Shown piece by piece: positions 36,588-45,673 of a DNA stretch of 64,000 bases. The translations under genes were made by a program, and so were the position numbers. Numbering within the stretch: the first letter of the stretch is position 1; each line of letters begins with the position of its first letter. The DNA is from an uncultured Lachnospiraceae bacterium (lineage in GTDB: Bacteria; Bacillota; Clostridia; Lachnospirales; Lachnospiraceae). The stretch spans positions 186,001-250,000 of the forward strand of contig CALWRS010000003.1 in NCBI GenBank assembly GCA_944384025.1. Direction: 5' to 3'. The notes below the pieces were generated by a model. The model did not search any database, was not told the DNA's origin, and saw only the letters and a program-made list of their open reading frames with translations.

Positions 36588-37322
36588 ATGTTACGGGTAG
36601 GGATTTGCTTGATAGATTGGGTAGAAAGTCAAAAATTAGAAAAGGAATTAGAACTGTTATTAGAGCAGAAGAGTTTAAAATACGAATTGGAGTGTTTTCT
36701 GGATACAGAAGCGTGCTTGAAACATTTACAAAAGTACGGCGCACTTCATTTGCTCTTTGCCGACGTTGCAAATGTTGAGAACCTTGACAGTGAAGCCATG
36801 AAAAGGCTGAAAAGTTTTGTATTTGAAGAAGGGATGGAGCTGGTGCTTGCCATAGACGATACATACGACCTGAACAAACTTCCGTTGCACCGCAGAACTT
36901 CTTTTTTGCCAAAACCGTTTTCTCAAGAAAAAATCAGTCATTTTCTTCAGGATTACCTGATTTCGAATACAGGCGCTCCGGAGTTTTTGAGACTGTCGTT
37001 CGGGAAGGAAAAGATTACTTTGCGCTGTTCACGCATCTTGTATTTTACAAGTTGCGGAAAGAAGGTAACTGTTGTATGCGGAAACGGGGAGAGGTTGGAA
37101 ACGTACGGGAGCTTGACAGAAGTAGAAAGAACAATTGAAAGCGACATGTTTTGCAGAACACACAAGTCATTTATCGTCAATGTGAGATATGTCGAGATGG
37201 CAAAAAAGGACGAAATAATTTTGCTGGATGGGACAAGGATTCCGATTAGCAGAGCCAATAAGAAAAAGGTAGAGGCATGGATTAAGAATTCAAGACTCGC
37301 TCAGAAGTACTATGCGGACTGA
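36588..37322 (+). CDS. LytTR family response regulator (orphan)
   Basis: DNA-binding regulator of 244 residues. The N-terminal receiver-like domain has an Asp in LLFADVAN (Asp59) and a conserved Lys in FLPKPF (Lys109), so phosphorylation is possible, but the N-terminal acidic pair is weak (LIDWVESQ). The C-terminal LytTR domain starts LRLSFGKEKITLRCSRILYF and includes CRTHKSFIVNVRYV. AAAGGAAAG precedes the ATG. No sensor kinase adjoins it. The codons are visibly more A/T-rich than in flanking household genes. It probably controls the following lipoprotein and ABC genes. Confidence 0.85.
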   Translation: MLRVGICLIDWVESQKLEKELELLLEQKSLKYELECFLDTEACLKHLQKYGALHLLFADVANVENLDSEAMKRLKSFVFEEGMELVLAIDDTYDLNKLPLHRRTSFLPKPFSQEKISHFLQDYLISNTGAPEFLRLSFGKEKITLRCSRILYFTSCGKKVTVVCGNGERLETYGSLTEVERTIESDMFCRTHKSFIVNVRYVEMAKKDEIILLDGTRIPISRANKKKVEAWIKNSRLAQKYYAD

Positions 37323-37331
37323 AGCAAACAG

Positions 37332-37399
37332 GTTAATTTTTCCCAAAATCGAACCAGTTTTTCCATGAAGCGGCAGAGAGCAAAAAAATGTGGTAAGAT
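37332..37399 (+). promoter_or_regulatory. Possible LytTR sites and extended -10 promoter
   Basis: Two imperfect copies of a GTT-plus-T-run motif (GGTTAATTTTTCC near 37331 and CAGTTTTTCC near 37355) precede an extended -10, TGGTAAGAT (37391-37399), ahead of the lipoprotein gene. LytTR proteins bind direct repeats, but the 25-base separation here is wider than usual, so this is tentative. Confidence 0.3.
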
Positions 37400-37461
37400 A
37401 ACACATAACTTTACTGCCCTGCAAATTAAAAATAAAAAGTGCCATTTAAGGAGGAGAAGGT

Positions 37462-38721
37462 ATGAAAAAAATATGGATAATCTTCGTTTTATTGCTTTTA
37501 CTTTGCCTTAGCGGATGTAAGGAAGACGAATCTGCAAAGCTGGAGGTGACCGGCGGAGTGCAGAACCCATCGGACGCGAGCGATTCTGACTTGCTGTGCG
37601 CACTTGGAACACAGGAAGAAGTTATATCCTTGAGTCATCCTGCTGCTATCTATACCTCTAAGGGGATATACAGCAGCGGAGGCGCAGCCTTTCGATTCTC
37701 AGATTCGCAAACTGGAGAGACAATGCTGGTCTGCTTTGACCCAACTTGTGACCATAAGTTTCGGAAGGACGCAGGTGGAAATTGGACAACCGAATGCTTG
37801 GCGCTTCGAATTGGATGGGCAGATGCTGGTTCTAGAATTACCGGAGATTTAGTATATGATGTAAGCAATACCACGGATAGTTTGGAAATTGTAATTACGT
37901 CCTTGCAGGATGGAACAAGGAAAAAGTTTCTTACTGCAGATGAAATGGGTATGACTCGAGATACTACATATTACCGACAGGATCAGTTATTCCTTTCCTA
38001 CGACATTACAAGAGACTACGAAAAAGAGAAGGAAACCGGAGAACGTCAGGAATTGGAGAATTGGAAGGCTGGGCTTTGTATGGTTTCCCTAACAGACGGT
38101 ACTGTAAGGAAATTAGTGCTAAAAGAGAAGGAAGGCGTGGATTCGGTTATTCAAAATTTATTCTGTGACGGAGAAAATCTTTATTATGGATACTTTTATC
38201 AAGATGGAGATCATGTAACTTCAGAGGCTTGGAAGTATAACTTAAAGACAGAGACCGAGACAATGATAGCTAAAGTGCCATATATGACGGATTTCTATTT
38301 CAGAAAAGGGTATTACGCATACAGTTATAAAAGCGAGGAGGAAGATGCAGCAAAGCTGTATATTCAAAGATCAGACGAAGAACCGGAGCTTGTAGCGGAG
38401 TGTGATGGAGTTTACAGTTGGTATTCCTGCTGGGCAGCAGATGAAGAATTATTCTACGCCCAGCACAGCAGTGACGACGATAAACCAAAGGAATTATACT
38501 GCTACGACCTGCAAAAGAAGGAAAATACGTTGCTTGGAACAACGGAAGAACCCCTTAAAATTAAAGCAGTATTCCCTAACGTAGTATATTTCATAATAGG
38601 GCAGGGAGAAGCTCTTACCTATGCCAGCATGAGCATGGAGGATTTTCGGGCCGGAAATTTTGACAAGATTCAGGAACTTTGTGAAGTAAATGTTGACAAC
38701 GAGAAGTACTATGAAAAATAA
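37462..38721 (+). CDS. Lipoprotein of unknown function, beta-propeller-like
   Basis: 419 residues with a classical lipoprotein signal (MKKIWIIFVLLLLLCLSGC, lipid-modified Cys19). The mature part has repeated short beta-strand units with SDSQTGETMLVCFDPTC, KYNLKTETETMIAKVPYM, LYIQRSDEEPELVAEC and CYDLQKKENTLLG, spaced like the DUF5050/TolB-type propeller blades of clostridial lipoproteins; that resemblance is my inference. Probably acts at the outer face of the membrane. AGGAGGAGAAGG precedes the ATG. A/T-rich codons like the LytTR gene upstream. Confidence 0.7.
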   Translation: MKKIWIIFVLLLLLCLSGCKEDESAKLEVTGGVQNPSDASDSDLLCALGTQEEVISLSHPAAIYTSKGIYSSGGAAFRFSDSQTGETMLVCFDPTCDHKFRKDAGGNWTTECLALRIGWADAGSRITGDLVYDVSNTTDSLEIVITSLQDGTRKKFLTADEMGMTRDTTYYRQDQLFLSYDITRDYEKEKETGERQELENWKAGLCMVSLTDGTVRKLVLKEKEGVDSVIQNLFCDGENLYYGYFYQDGDHVTSEAWKYNLKTETETMIAKVPYMTDFYFRKGYYAYSYKSEEEDAAKLYIQRSDEEPELVAECDGVYSWYSCWAADEELFYAQHSSDDDKPKELYCYDLQKKENTLLGTTEEPLKIKAVFPNVVYFIIGQGEALTYASMSMEDFRAGNFDKIQELCEVNVDNEKYYEK

Positions 38722-39130
38722 TAAGAAAAATAATAAGAAAATATTTTTAGCGATCTCCTTGCTTTTCTGTCTTCTGACTCTGCAAGTAAAGGCGGTAGAA
38801 GCGACTGAAAGTCGGAAAAAAAGTGCAGCGTCTGTCGCCACTTTGGGTGACTGCAGTATTTATGTAAACAGTCAGGTGGAGGCGGAAACTGCGCAAGCAT
38901 CCGTTAGTACAGGAAAATCAAGCAGCACAAAACTAAGTGTAGCGTATTACACCATTCAGCCAACCACCTTGGAAGTATTCGTGGCGGAAGAAGAGGCTGT
39001 AGGCGGGCAGTGGGGGTGTAGCGTGCAGCTTCAGCCGCTTAAGGGATGGCGCTCCCTTGGAATTAACACTGCCTATTTTGCCGAATATTCCATGCAAGTC
39101 TGGTCTATGAAAACATGGACGCATCGCTGA
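38711..39130 (+). CDS. Small secreted protein of unknown function
   Basis: 139 residues, overlapping the end of the lipoprotein gene by 11 bases. A very basic N-terminus (MKNNKKNNKKIFLAISLLF) and hydrophobic core to about residue 29 form a signal peptide, with a likely cut after VKA. The mature part is Ser/Ala/Thr-rich, then VGGQWGCSVQLQPLKGW and a C-terminal aromatic segment. Two mature cysteines could form a disulfide. No family recognised. The overlap implies translational coupling and a joint role with the lipoprotein or the ABC exporter. Confidence 0.6.
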   Translation: MKNNKKNNKKIFLAISLLFCLLTLQVKAVEATESRKKSAASVATLGDCSIYVNSQVEAETAQASVSTGKSSSTKLSVAYYTIQPTTLEVFVAEEEAVGGQWGCSVQLQPLKGWRSLGINTAYFAEYSMQVWSMKTWTHR

Positions 39131-39166
39131 GCAAATTCGAGCGGGCGGTTGACAGAAGGAGTAAAA

Positions 39167-40027
39167 ATGGAACTTGAAATGAAGCAGGTTACAAAATGCT
39201 ACGGAGCAACGCTTGCTCTGGACAATTTCTCGTACCGTTTCACGGAAGGTGTGTATGGGCTTTTGGGGCCAAACGGTTCAGGGAAAACGACGATGATGAA
39301 CCTGATGACGACCAATTTAAAACCGACGCAGGGAAGTCTGCTCTACGACGGAGAAGATATTTTTTCCATGGGCAAGGAATATCGCAGACTTCTTGGGTTC
39401 ATGCCGCAACAGCAGGGCGTATATCCGGGATATACGCTGGAACGCTTTTTGTGGTATATGGCGACATTAAAAGGCTTATCGCGTCAGGAGACAAAGCAGT
39501 CCGTAGAAAACGTTGTAAAACGGGTAAATTTGGAAGATTGCAGAAACAAACGACTAGGCAGCTTTTCCGGCGGAATGAAGCAGCGCGCATTAATAGCGCA
39601 GGCGCTTCTTGGCAATCCGCGGCTTATTATTTTGGATGAGCCTACAGCGGGACTTGACCCTAGAGAGCGTATTCGTATCCGCAATTTAATTGCGGAAATT
39701 GCAATGGAGAAAATTGTAATCCTTGCAACGCATGTTGTTTCTGACATCTCCTATATCGCAAAAGAAGTGCTGCTGCTTAAAAAAGGCAGACTGATTGATT
39801 CCGGCGTTCCGTATCAGATTAGCAATACCATTGCGGATAAGGTCTACGAATTAAAAGTAAACAAGGATGAGCTGGAACAGATTTCTGCCGTATACAAAGT
39901 CAGCAGTATGAGAGAAGACGGTCGGGATCTCTACGTCCGGATTCTTTCTGACGACTATCCGGAGGAATGGGATGCTGCGCCGTGCACGCCGGATCTGGAA
40001 GATGTGTACTTGTATCATTTTGATTGA
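39167..40027 (+). CDS. ABC exporter ATP-binding protein
   Basis: 286-residue ABC-2-type ATPase (CcmA-like). Walker A LLGPNGSGKTTMMNL near residue 35, Q-loop FMPQQQGVYPGYT, signature FSGGMKQRALIAQAL, Walker B LIILDEPTAGLDP and switch His in LATHVVSD. A C-terminal ~70-residue extension, as in drug and lipid exporters, follows. AAGGAG at 39156-39161 selects the ATG at 39167. It pairs with the large permease starting ten bases later. Confidence 0.92.
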   Translation: MELEMKQVTKCYGATLALDNFSYRFTEGVYGLLGPNGSGKTTMMNLMTTNLKPTQGSLLYDGEDIFSMGKEYRRLLGFMPQQQGVYPGYTLERFLWYMATLKGLSRQETKQSVENVVKRVNLEDCRNKRLGSFSGGMKQRALIAQALLGNPRLIILDEPTAGLDPRERIRIRNLIAEIAMEKIVILATHVVSDISYIAKEVLLLKKGRLIDSGVPYQISNTIADKVYELKVNKDELEQISAVYKVSSMREDGRDLYVRILSDDYPEEWDAAPCTPDLEDVYLYHFD

Positions 40028-40037
40028 GGAATGACAC

Positions 40038-42281
40038 ATGAGAATGCTTGGGTGTGAAATCAGAAAAATTGCTGGATCTTACCAGTTTCTTGGTTTGTTC
40101 CTTCTTTTGCTTGGCATTAACGCTCTGCTTGTCTTTTTGGACACGGGAAGCACACGGCTGTCAAGCGCAACAGATTATTATCCGGAGGATTACCGGAAGG
40201 TATATGCGGATATAGCGTCCATGAAACCCGAAGAAGCAAATGAATTTCTGGAAAGAGAAATACGCAAGGCCGGGTTCATTCTCTCTTTGGTTTTGGGAGA
40301 GGACGTCTCGAGTCTTTTAGAGGCAGCAGGAGAGGAAGGCGCGGAGTTCCTAGAGGAGTACGAAAATCAGCCCTACCCGCGCTATACAGACCATGTATAT
40401 TTTGAAATGCAGTTGCTGCAAATAGTAAAGAGTGAGGTGGGGCATTGCCTGAATTACCAGACGTATCTGGACGGCATACAGTCCTCTGCAAGAGCAATGC
40501 AGATGCTGGCTGTAATGCAGGGCGGTCAGCCGGAAGAAGGCAACTACAATTACCGCAATGCGCTCGTTACAGCGGAATACTTTAAAGACTTTGATACGGA
40601 CGGTGTAAAAGTCGGTCCGGTACAAGGCTGGGATCGCTTATTTCAGGCTTCCTATACGGATTTTCTGAGCCTAATCTTTTTGCTTTTTGTCGTGATGAAT
40701 TTGCTGACAAGAGAAAAGGAGTGCCAGCAGCTTCTCATTACAAGAACGACTACAAACGGCAGATGGAAGCTTGCCTTGACAAAGTTGACGGCTTGTTTTG
40801 TCTTTTGCATTGTCTCTGTAGCGGCGTTTTATGCGACGAGCCTTTTCGTTAACGCAGGGAAATATGGTCTTGGCGACTGGGGAAGAAGAATTCAATCGCT
40901 TGCTTCGCACAGAAGCTGTCCGTATGCTGTTTCCATCGCCGGTTACTTGGCGCTGTTTTTGCTGGCGAAATTGTTGGTTTATTTTCTTGTTACGGCATTG
41001 CTGTACCTGATTGCTGTTTGCTGCAGGAGTGCGGCGGGGTTGTACGGATGGCTTCTAACTGTTTTGTGCGTGGAGAGCCTCCTGTATTTTTACCTTCCAA
41101 ATTCGACTACGTTCTTTTTGTGGCTCAAAAAAATCAACTTGCTGGCTTTTTTGAAGACGGATACCATTTTGGGAGCTTACCAAAACTTGAATTTCCGCAG
41201 TCAGCCGGTCAGTTACCGGATGCTCTTTTTTGGAAGCGTGCTGATTTTCTTGCTGGCGCTTTCGGCTGCTTCTGTTTTGATCTTTCAAAAGCAAAGCGGT
41301 GTCTACAGCATTCCGGCGAGAAAGTGGAAGCTTCGTTTTCGAATTCCTTTCGGAAGACATCGCAGCTTAGTGCTTCACGAGAGCTATAAGATTTTAATAC
41401 AGCAAAAAGTACTTTTTTACCTGCTTGTTTATGTAGTTGGAATTTGGTTTATGTATGAGCCTATCGTAGATCGACCGGGGAGCGCTGTGGATTACTATTA
41501 CCGCTCCTACCTAAAGCAGTACGAAGGGACTTATACGCAGGAAACGCAGGAGAAGATCGACAAGGAAAACCAGATGCTTTCGCAGGAACGCGCAGAAATT
41601 CTGGCTATGTCGGATACCGGATCGTTTTCGCAGGCGAAGCTGCAGCAGCTTTCCAATAAGATTGAGGCGCTTGATAAAGTGCAGGCGCGGGCGGATTACG
41701 TAAAAGAAAAGCCGCAGGGTGCGCTTGTCTACGATGCTGGATACCTTTGTTTGATTGGCGAAGGTTCGGCGGAAAATACGGACTACCGCCTAGCGCTGCA
41801 AATGGTTTTGATGCTGACGCTGTGCCTTGTTGGCGTCTACGGAATAGAGTACGAAACCGGGATGACCATCCCGATTCGAACTTCTGCAAAAGGTCGTCGG
41901 CAAACGCAGGTCGTAAAATTCTTTTTGGCTTTTTTGGTCTCGGTTGTGTTGTATTTGGTTACCTATGGGACGTATTTTTATAACGTTTATCAGGCCTACG
42001 GGCTGAACCAACGAAATGCTCCCGCCTACAGCATACCACAGCTTGAGAAGTTTGATATGAGCATTTTGCAGTACCTTCTGTTCGTATGTGTCCTGCGGTT
42101 TGTGGCTATGCTGCTTACGATTGCGCTAATTTTCTTTATTAGTATGCGCTTAAAACGAATTTCCGTCTCCATTGCGGTGTGCACAGCCATCTTTGTTGTG
42201 CCAATTCTGTTAGCCATGCTTCATCTTCCGAAGTTGGAGTACATTTTGTTAAATCCGCTATGGAAAGGAAATTTATGGTAA
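40038..42281 (+). CDS. Large ABC-2-type permease
   Basis: 747-residue polytopic membrane protein. The first helix (YQFLGLFLLLLGINALLVFL) is followed by a ~150-residue extracellular domain, a block of about six helices (residues 220-430), a second signal-anchor-like helix (VLFYLLVYVVGIWFMYEP) with another extracellular domain rich in Gln/Glu, and a final block of helices. This is a tandem ABC-2 permease fold, one chain carrying both halves. It forms an export complex with the preceding ATPase. Substrate unknown; peptides or antimicrobial resistance are options. Confidence 0.85.
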   Translation: MRMLGCEIRKIAGSYQFLGLFLLLLGINALLVFLDTGSTRLSSATDYYPEDYRKVYADIASMKPEEANEFLEREIRKAGFILSLVLGEDVSSLLEAAGEEGAEFLEEYENQPYPRYTDHVYFEMQLLQIVKSEVGHCLNYQTYLDGIQSSARAMQMLAVMQGGQPEEGNYNYRNALVTAEYFKDFDTDGVKVGPVQGWDRLFQASYTDFLSLIFLLFVVMNLLTREKECQQLLITRTTTNGRWKLALTKLTACFVFCIVSVAAFYATSLFVNAGKYGLGDWGRRIQSLASHRSCPYAVSIAGYLALFLLAKLLVYFLVTALLYLIAVCCRSAAGLYGWLLTVLCVESLLYFYLPNSTTFFLWLKKINLLAFLKTDTILGAYQNLNFRSQPVSYRMLFFGSVLIFLLALSAASVLIFQKQSGVYSIPARKWKLRFRIPFGRHRSLVLHESYKILIQQKVLFYLLVYVVGIWFMYEPIVDRPGSAVDYYYRSYLKQYEGTYTQETQEKIDKENQMLSQERAEILAMSDTGSFSQAKLQQLSNKIEALDKVQARADYVKEKPQGALVYDAGYLCLIGEGSAENTDYRLALQMVLMLTLCLVGVYGIEYETGMTIPIRTSAKGRRQTQVVKFFLAFLVSVVLYLVTYGTYFYNVYQAYGLNQRNAPAYSIPQLEKFDMSILQYLLFVCVLRFVAMLLTIALIFFISMRLKRISVSIAVCTAIFVVPILLAMLHLPKLEYILLNPLWKGNLW

Positions 42282-42298
42282 AAGAAATGAGGACGATT

Positions 42299-43819
42299 AT
42301 GAAGAAAAAATTTTTAGCAATTTTCCTTATCGGGGCCATGATGGCCGCGCTGTTTGGATGCAGCAAAGAAAGCGGCGGCACAGGAAAAGAGGTCTCTCCT
42401 TCGCCGCAGGAAAACGGCTCGGACGTGACGCAGGGGACAACGCCGGACGATGCAACGCCTTCTGCGACAGAACCGCCAAAGAAGGAGTTCGACGGTGAAA
42501 CGCTTGTCTGGGTACTTCCGGATCTTTGCAACGTAACAAAGGAGCAAACCGAAGCGTTTAACGAGCGTCTGGACGAGGAAGGGTATGACTTCCACGTGAA
42601 ATTCGTTCAGGTGGACTTTACGAACTACGAAGAGGAACTTACAAAGCTTGTGGAAAGGAGCAAGGAAAATCCGGAAAATGCGGCGATCGATATCGCCTCT
42701 TCCGGCTTTATTTCCGGAACCGGGAATGCCGGCCTTTTGCGCTCCGGCATTTTCCTGCCGCTAGAGGAAATGCTTTTGGAAGCGCCGGAGTTTTACAATC
42801 ACTACAGCGAGAAACTGTGGGAAATGGTTAAGGTAGACGGCGTTATATACGCTGTCCCGAACACAGGCGGCTACACAACGACGATCGACTACGTGTTCAA
42901 CAAAGAGTACTTTACCGAGGAACAGGCGGACGCGGCCGTTCTTTCGCTTTCGGGAATCTCCCCGCTGCTTGCGTCGATGCCGCAAAAAGACGGTTTTTCT
43001 CCGTTGATTATTGACGAGGAGCTTTTGCAATTTTCTTATGGGCTTGGCGTGTACCAAAAGGGCGGACTTTTCTATACGGAGGACGGGGAAATAAGCACTA
43101 TGTACGACTGCGAGCTACTGCAAGATCATTTTCAGACGCTGCGAAGCTACTACCAGAGCGGTTATCTGAAAAATGCGTTCTCCCTTGACTATATGGCGAC
43201 TACCCCGGAATTGCGGAACGCATACAAACTTCTGCCGGATAGCCAGGCGGAGACTATGATCAAGAATAAGTCGTTTGGTATTCTTATAGAAAGCAATTAC
43301 ACGCAGAAATATGATTCGGATGTCGTTATTGTTCGCTCGGCTACAAACGTTCTTCACGGGACGACAAGCGGGAGCGTTGGAATCGCGTCGGTTTCGCAGC
43401 ATCCGCAGGAAGCATTTATGCTTTTGCAGGCGTTTATGACCAGTACGGAGCTTCAGAGAATTATGCTTTTGGAGGATGAGGAGCTGAACGGGGAAAACGC
43501 GGACGAATTGTACTATGATTATCTGAACAGAGCGCTTGCGTTCGGAACGAAAGATTTGTTCTACCCGGATTATGAAGCCCGTAACGAAGCGTACGATGCG
43601 ATGACACTGTCTGTATTTTGCGGGTTCCATCCGGAATACACGTGCGACGCAAGCACGCTTACCTCGATTACGCAGACAAATACAGAGTATATGGGAATTT
43701 GGTGTCTGGACGATTATGAATATTGGCTGGAACAAATGGAAGCGCAGCTGCGTGAGCTTGGAGCGGAGGAGCTGAAAACTTCGATACAAGAGCAGTACGC
43801 GCGTGCTATGGAACAATAG
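42299..43819 (+). CDS. Extracellular solute-binding lipoprotein
   Basis: 506 residues. Signal MKKKFLAIFLIGAMMAALFGC with lipid-modified Cys21, then a Ser/Pro/Thr linker and a domain resembling family 1 ABC solute-binding proteins: LVWVLPDLCNVTKEQTEAF, a hinge region IYAVPNTGGYTTTIDYVFNK and a helical C-lobe with HPQEAFMLLQAFMT. Such proteins normally serve importers, yet the adjoining ABC pair is exporter-like. A start at 42275 (also with a ribosome binding site) overlaps the permease stop; 42299 gives a standard lipoprotein signal. A bidirectional terminator follows. Confidence 0.8.
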   Translation: MKKKFLAIFLIGAMMAALFGCSKESGGTGKEVSPSPQENGSDVTQGTTPDDATPSATEPPKKEFDGETLVWVLPDLCNVTKEQTEAFNERLDEEGYDFHVKFVQVDFTNYEEELTKLVERSKENPENAAIDIASSGFISGTGNAGLLRSGIFLPLEEMLLEAPEFYNHYSEKLWEMVKVDGVIYAVPNTGGYTTTIDYVFNKEYFTEEQADAAVLSLSGISPLLASMPQKDGFSPLIIDEELLQFSYGLGVYQKGGLFYTEDGEISTMYDCELLQDHFQTLRSYYQSGYLKNAFSLDYMATTPELRNAYKLLPDSQAETMIKNKSFGILIESNYTQKYDSDVVIVRSATNVLHGTTSGSVGIASVSQHPQEAFMLLQAFMTSTELQRIMLLEDEELNGENADELYYDYLNRALAFGTKDLFYPDYEARNEAYDAMTLSVFCGFHPEYTCDASTLTSITQTNTEYMGIWCLDDYEYWLEQMEAQLRELGAEELKTSIQEQYARAMEQ

Positions 43820-43830
43820 GCAGAATAAAG

Positions 43831-43872
43831 AAAAGGCGATGAGAAACCAGAAACGTTCTCACCGCCTTTTTT
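43831..43872. terminator. Bidirectional terminator between convergent genes
   Basis: AAAAGGCG and TGAGAA pair with TTCTCA and CGCCTTTT around a ten-base loop, with one A-C mismatch, flanked by A-rich and T-rich arms, so it can stop transcription from both sides. Confidence 0.85.
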
Positions 43873-43873
43873 C

Positions 43874-44413
43874 TTACTCGTTATTCTTTGCATCCACAAA
43901 AGAAACGACTTCTGCGAAATTTTCGGAAACTGCCTTTTGGAGCTGTCCGGTCCAGCCGTAGAGGATGCCTTTGTAGCGAGGAGCAAGTACTTCTTTGATC
44001 TGGTCGATTGCTTCGTCGCAAGGGCGTTTTTTTGTAAAGGGACCGGTTGTAATAACGCCGATGGTGTGGTAAATTCCTTGACGCGTTATCAAATAGGTTG
44101 TGTGCGTTTTGGAATACGGAATGAAATTCATTCGCGACGTAAGAATGTGTCCGTACATCCAGACAATGTCGCGCGCCGGAATAACGCTTAGCACGTCAAC
44201 GTTCCGGTAAACAATAGCAGTCGGCATAACAAGAGCAGACTGCACGCGTTTTGCCGAGGAAATTTCCTCGTTTATGCGCGCAAGCTCTTCGAGCGTAAGC
44301 GCATCCCAAGCCCGCTGTGCCTCCTCCTGCCTTTTTTTGTTAAACCGCGTTTGCTTCGTCTTTCCAAGTACGGCGGAGCAGCTTAAAATATTTGGATACA
44401 ATGAAAGATCCAT
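43874..44413 (-). CDS. Uncharacterised protein in the aconitase-icd operon
   Basis: 179 residues, no signal or membrane segment. Charged helical start (FNKKRQEEAQRAWDALTLEEL), then an alternating beta/alpha part with TAIVYRNVDVLSVIPARDIVWMY, TTYLITRQGIYHTIGVI and KEVLAPRYKGILYGWTGQL. I do not recognise the family; the middle resembles the PH-like or DUF fold of small sensing proteins, which is a guess. It lies 24 bases after icd on the same strand, so it is probably co-transcribed, without a visible metabolic link. Confidence 0.7.
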   Translation of the reverse strand: MDLSLYPNILSCSAVLGKTKQTRFNKKRQEEAQRAWDALTLEELARINEEISSAKRVQSALVMPTAIVYRNVDVLSVIPARDIVWMYGHILTSRMNFIPYSKTHTTYLITRQGIYHTIGVITTGPFTKKRPCDEAIDQIKEVLAPRYKGILYGWTGQLQKAVSENFAEVVSFVDAKNNE

Positions 44414-44437
44414 GGTAGGTTTTCCTTCCTTTAAATT

Positions 44438-45649
44438 TTATTCGTATTTTTTCTCAAGGTTTTTACGAATCGCGGCAATAAAGTCCTTAGAATTTACTGG
44501 AGTCGTCTGCACGCCTTCCGCCAGACCGGATAAGTCTTTTGTCATAATTCCTTGATTCAGCGTTTCTAAGCAGGCTGCTTCCAGATTTTCGCCAAATGCC
44601 GCAAGTTCCGGAAGCGCGTCTTTTTCTCCGCGCTTTTTCAGCGCTCCGCTCCATGCGAAAATCGTTGCCATCGGGTTCGTGGAAGTTTCTTCGCCTTTCA
44701 GGTAGCGGTAGTAGTGTCTCGTTACCGTACCGTGCGCTGCCTCGTATTCGTAATTTCCTTCCGGACTAACCAAAACGCTGGTCATCATCGCAAGAGATCC
44801 AAAGGCTGTGCTCACCATATCGCTCATAACGTCGCCGTCGTAGTTTTTGCACGCCCAGATAAATCCGCCTTCAGAGCGAATTACGCGGGCAACAGCGTCG
44901 TCAATCAGCGTGTAGAAGTAAGTGATTCCGGCCTTCTCAAATTTCTCTTTGTATTCGCTGTCGTAAATCTCCTGGAAGATGTCTTTGAAGCGGTGGTCGT
45001 ACTTCTTGCTGATGGTGTCCTTTGTGGAAAACCACAGATCCTGTTTGCTGCCAAGAGCAAATTCAAAACAGCTTCTGGCAAACGAAGCAATGGAAGTATC
45101 CTTGTTGTACATTCCCTGCAAAACGCCCGGACACTCAAAGTCGTAAATCGTCTGGCGCTGCACCGAACCGTCTTCTCCCGTAAACAAAAGCTCGGCCTTT
45201 CCTTTGCCTTCAACACGGAACTCGGTGTTTTTATATACGTCGCCGTATGCGTGACGCGCAATGGTGATCGGTTTCTTCCAGCTGCGTACCGCCGGGTGGA
45301 TGGAATCAATCATAATCGGAGCGCGGAATACGGTTCCGTCTAGGATAGAGCGGATTGTGCCGTTCGGGCTTTTCCACATTTCGGTAAGGTTATACTCCGT
45401 CACGCGCTGTGCGTTGGGGGTAATGGTCGCGCACTTTACGGATACGCCGTATTTTTTTGCGGCGTAGCTGGCGTCAAACGTAACCTGATCTTTTGTTTTC
45501 TCCCGCTCCTCAAGACCAAGGTCATAGTACTCTGTCTTTAAGTCTACAAAAGGCAGAATCAGCTCGTCTTTAATCATTTTCCAGAGGATTCGGGTCATTT
45601 CATCCCCGTCCATTTCCACAAGGGGTGTGGTCATAGCGATTTTTTTCAT
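44438..45649 (-). CDS. icd: NADP-dependent isocitrate dehydrogenase
   Basis: Oxidatively decarboxylates isocitrate to 2-oxoglutarate. 403 residues of the eukaryote-like (type II) subfamily: VEMDGDEMTRILW at the N-terminus, KSPNGTIRSILDGTVFR for isocitrate binding, and EAAHGTVTRHYYRYLKGEETSTNP near residue 310-335 for NADP. Located 24 bases after the aconitase gene on the same strand. In clostridia this branch supplies glutamate precursor when the cycle is incomplete. No citrate synthase is nearby. Confidence 0.94.
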   Translation of the reverse strand: MKKIAMTTPLVEMDGDEMTRILWKMIKDELILPFVDLKTEYYDLGLEEREKTKDQVTFDASYAAKKYGVSVKCATITPNAQRVTEYNLTEMWKSPNGTIRSILDGTVFRAPIMIDSIHPAVRSWKKPITIARHAYGDVYKNTEFRVEGKGKAELLFTGEDGSVQRQTIYDFECPGVLQGMYNKDTSIASFARSCFEFALGSKQDLWFSTKDTISKKYDHRFKDIFQEIYDSEYKEKFEKAGITYFYTLIDDAVARVIRSEGGFIWACKNYDGDVMSDMVSTAFGSLAMMTSVLVSPEGNYEYEAAHGTVTRHYYRYLKGEETSTNPMATIFAWSGALKKRGEKDALPELAAFGENLEAACLETLNQGIMTKDLSGLAEGVQTTPVNSKDFIAAIRKNLEKKYE

Positions 45650-45673
45650 ATAGCGTTGCCTCCGTTTCTTGTT

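Noticed and set aside
36438-37302. Insertion sequence or transposon around the LytTR gene
   Set aside because: No transposase and no target duplication seen; the inverted 15-mer alone is not enough, so it is kept only as an observation.
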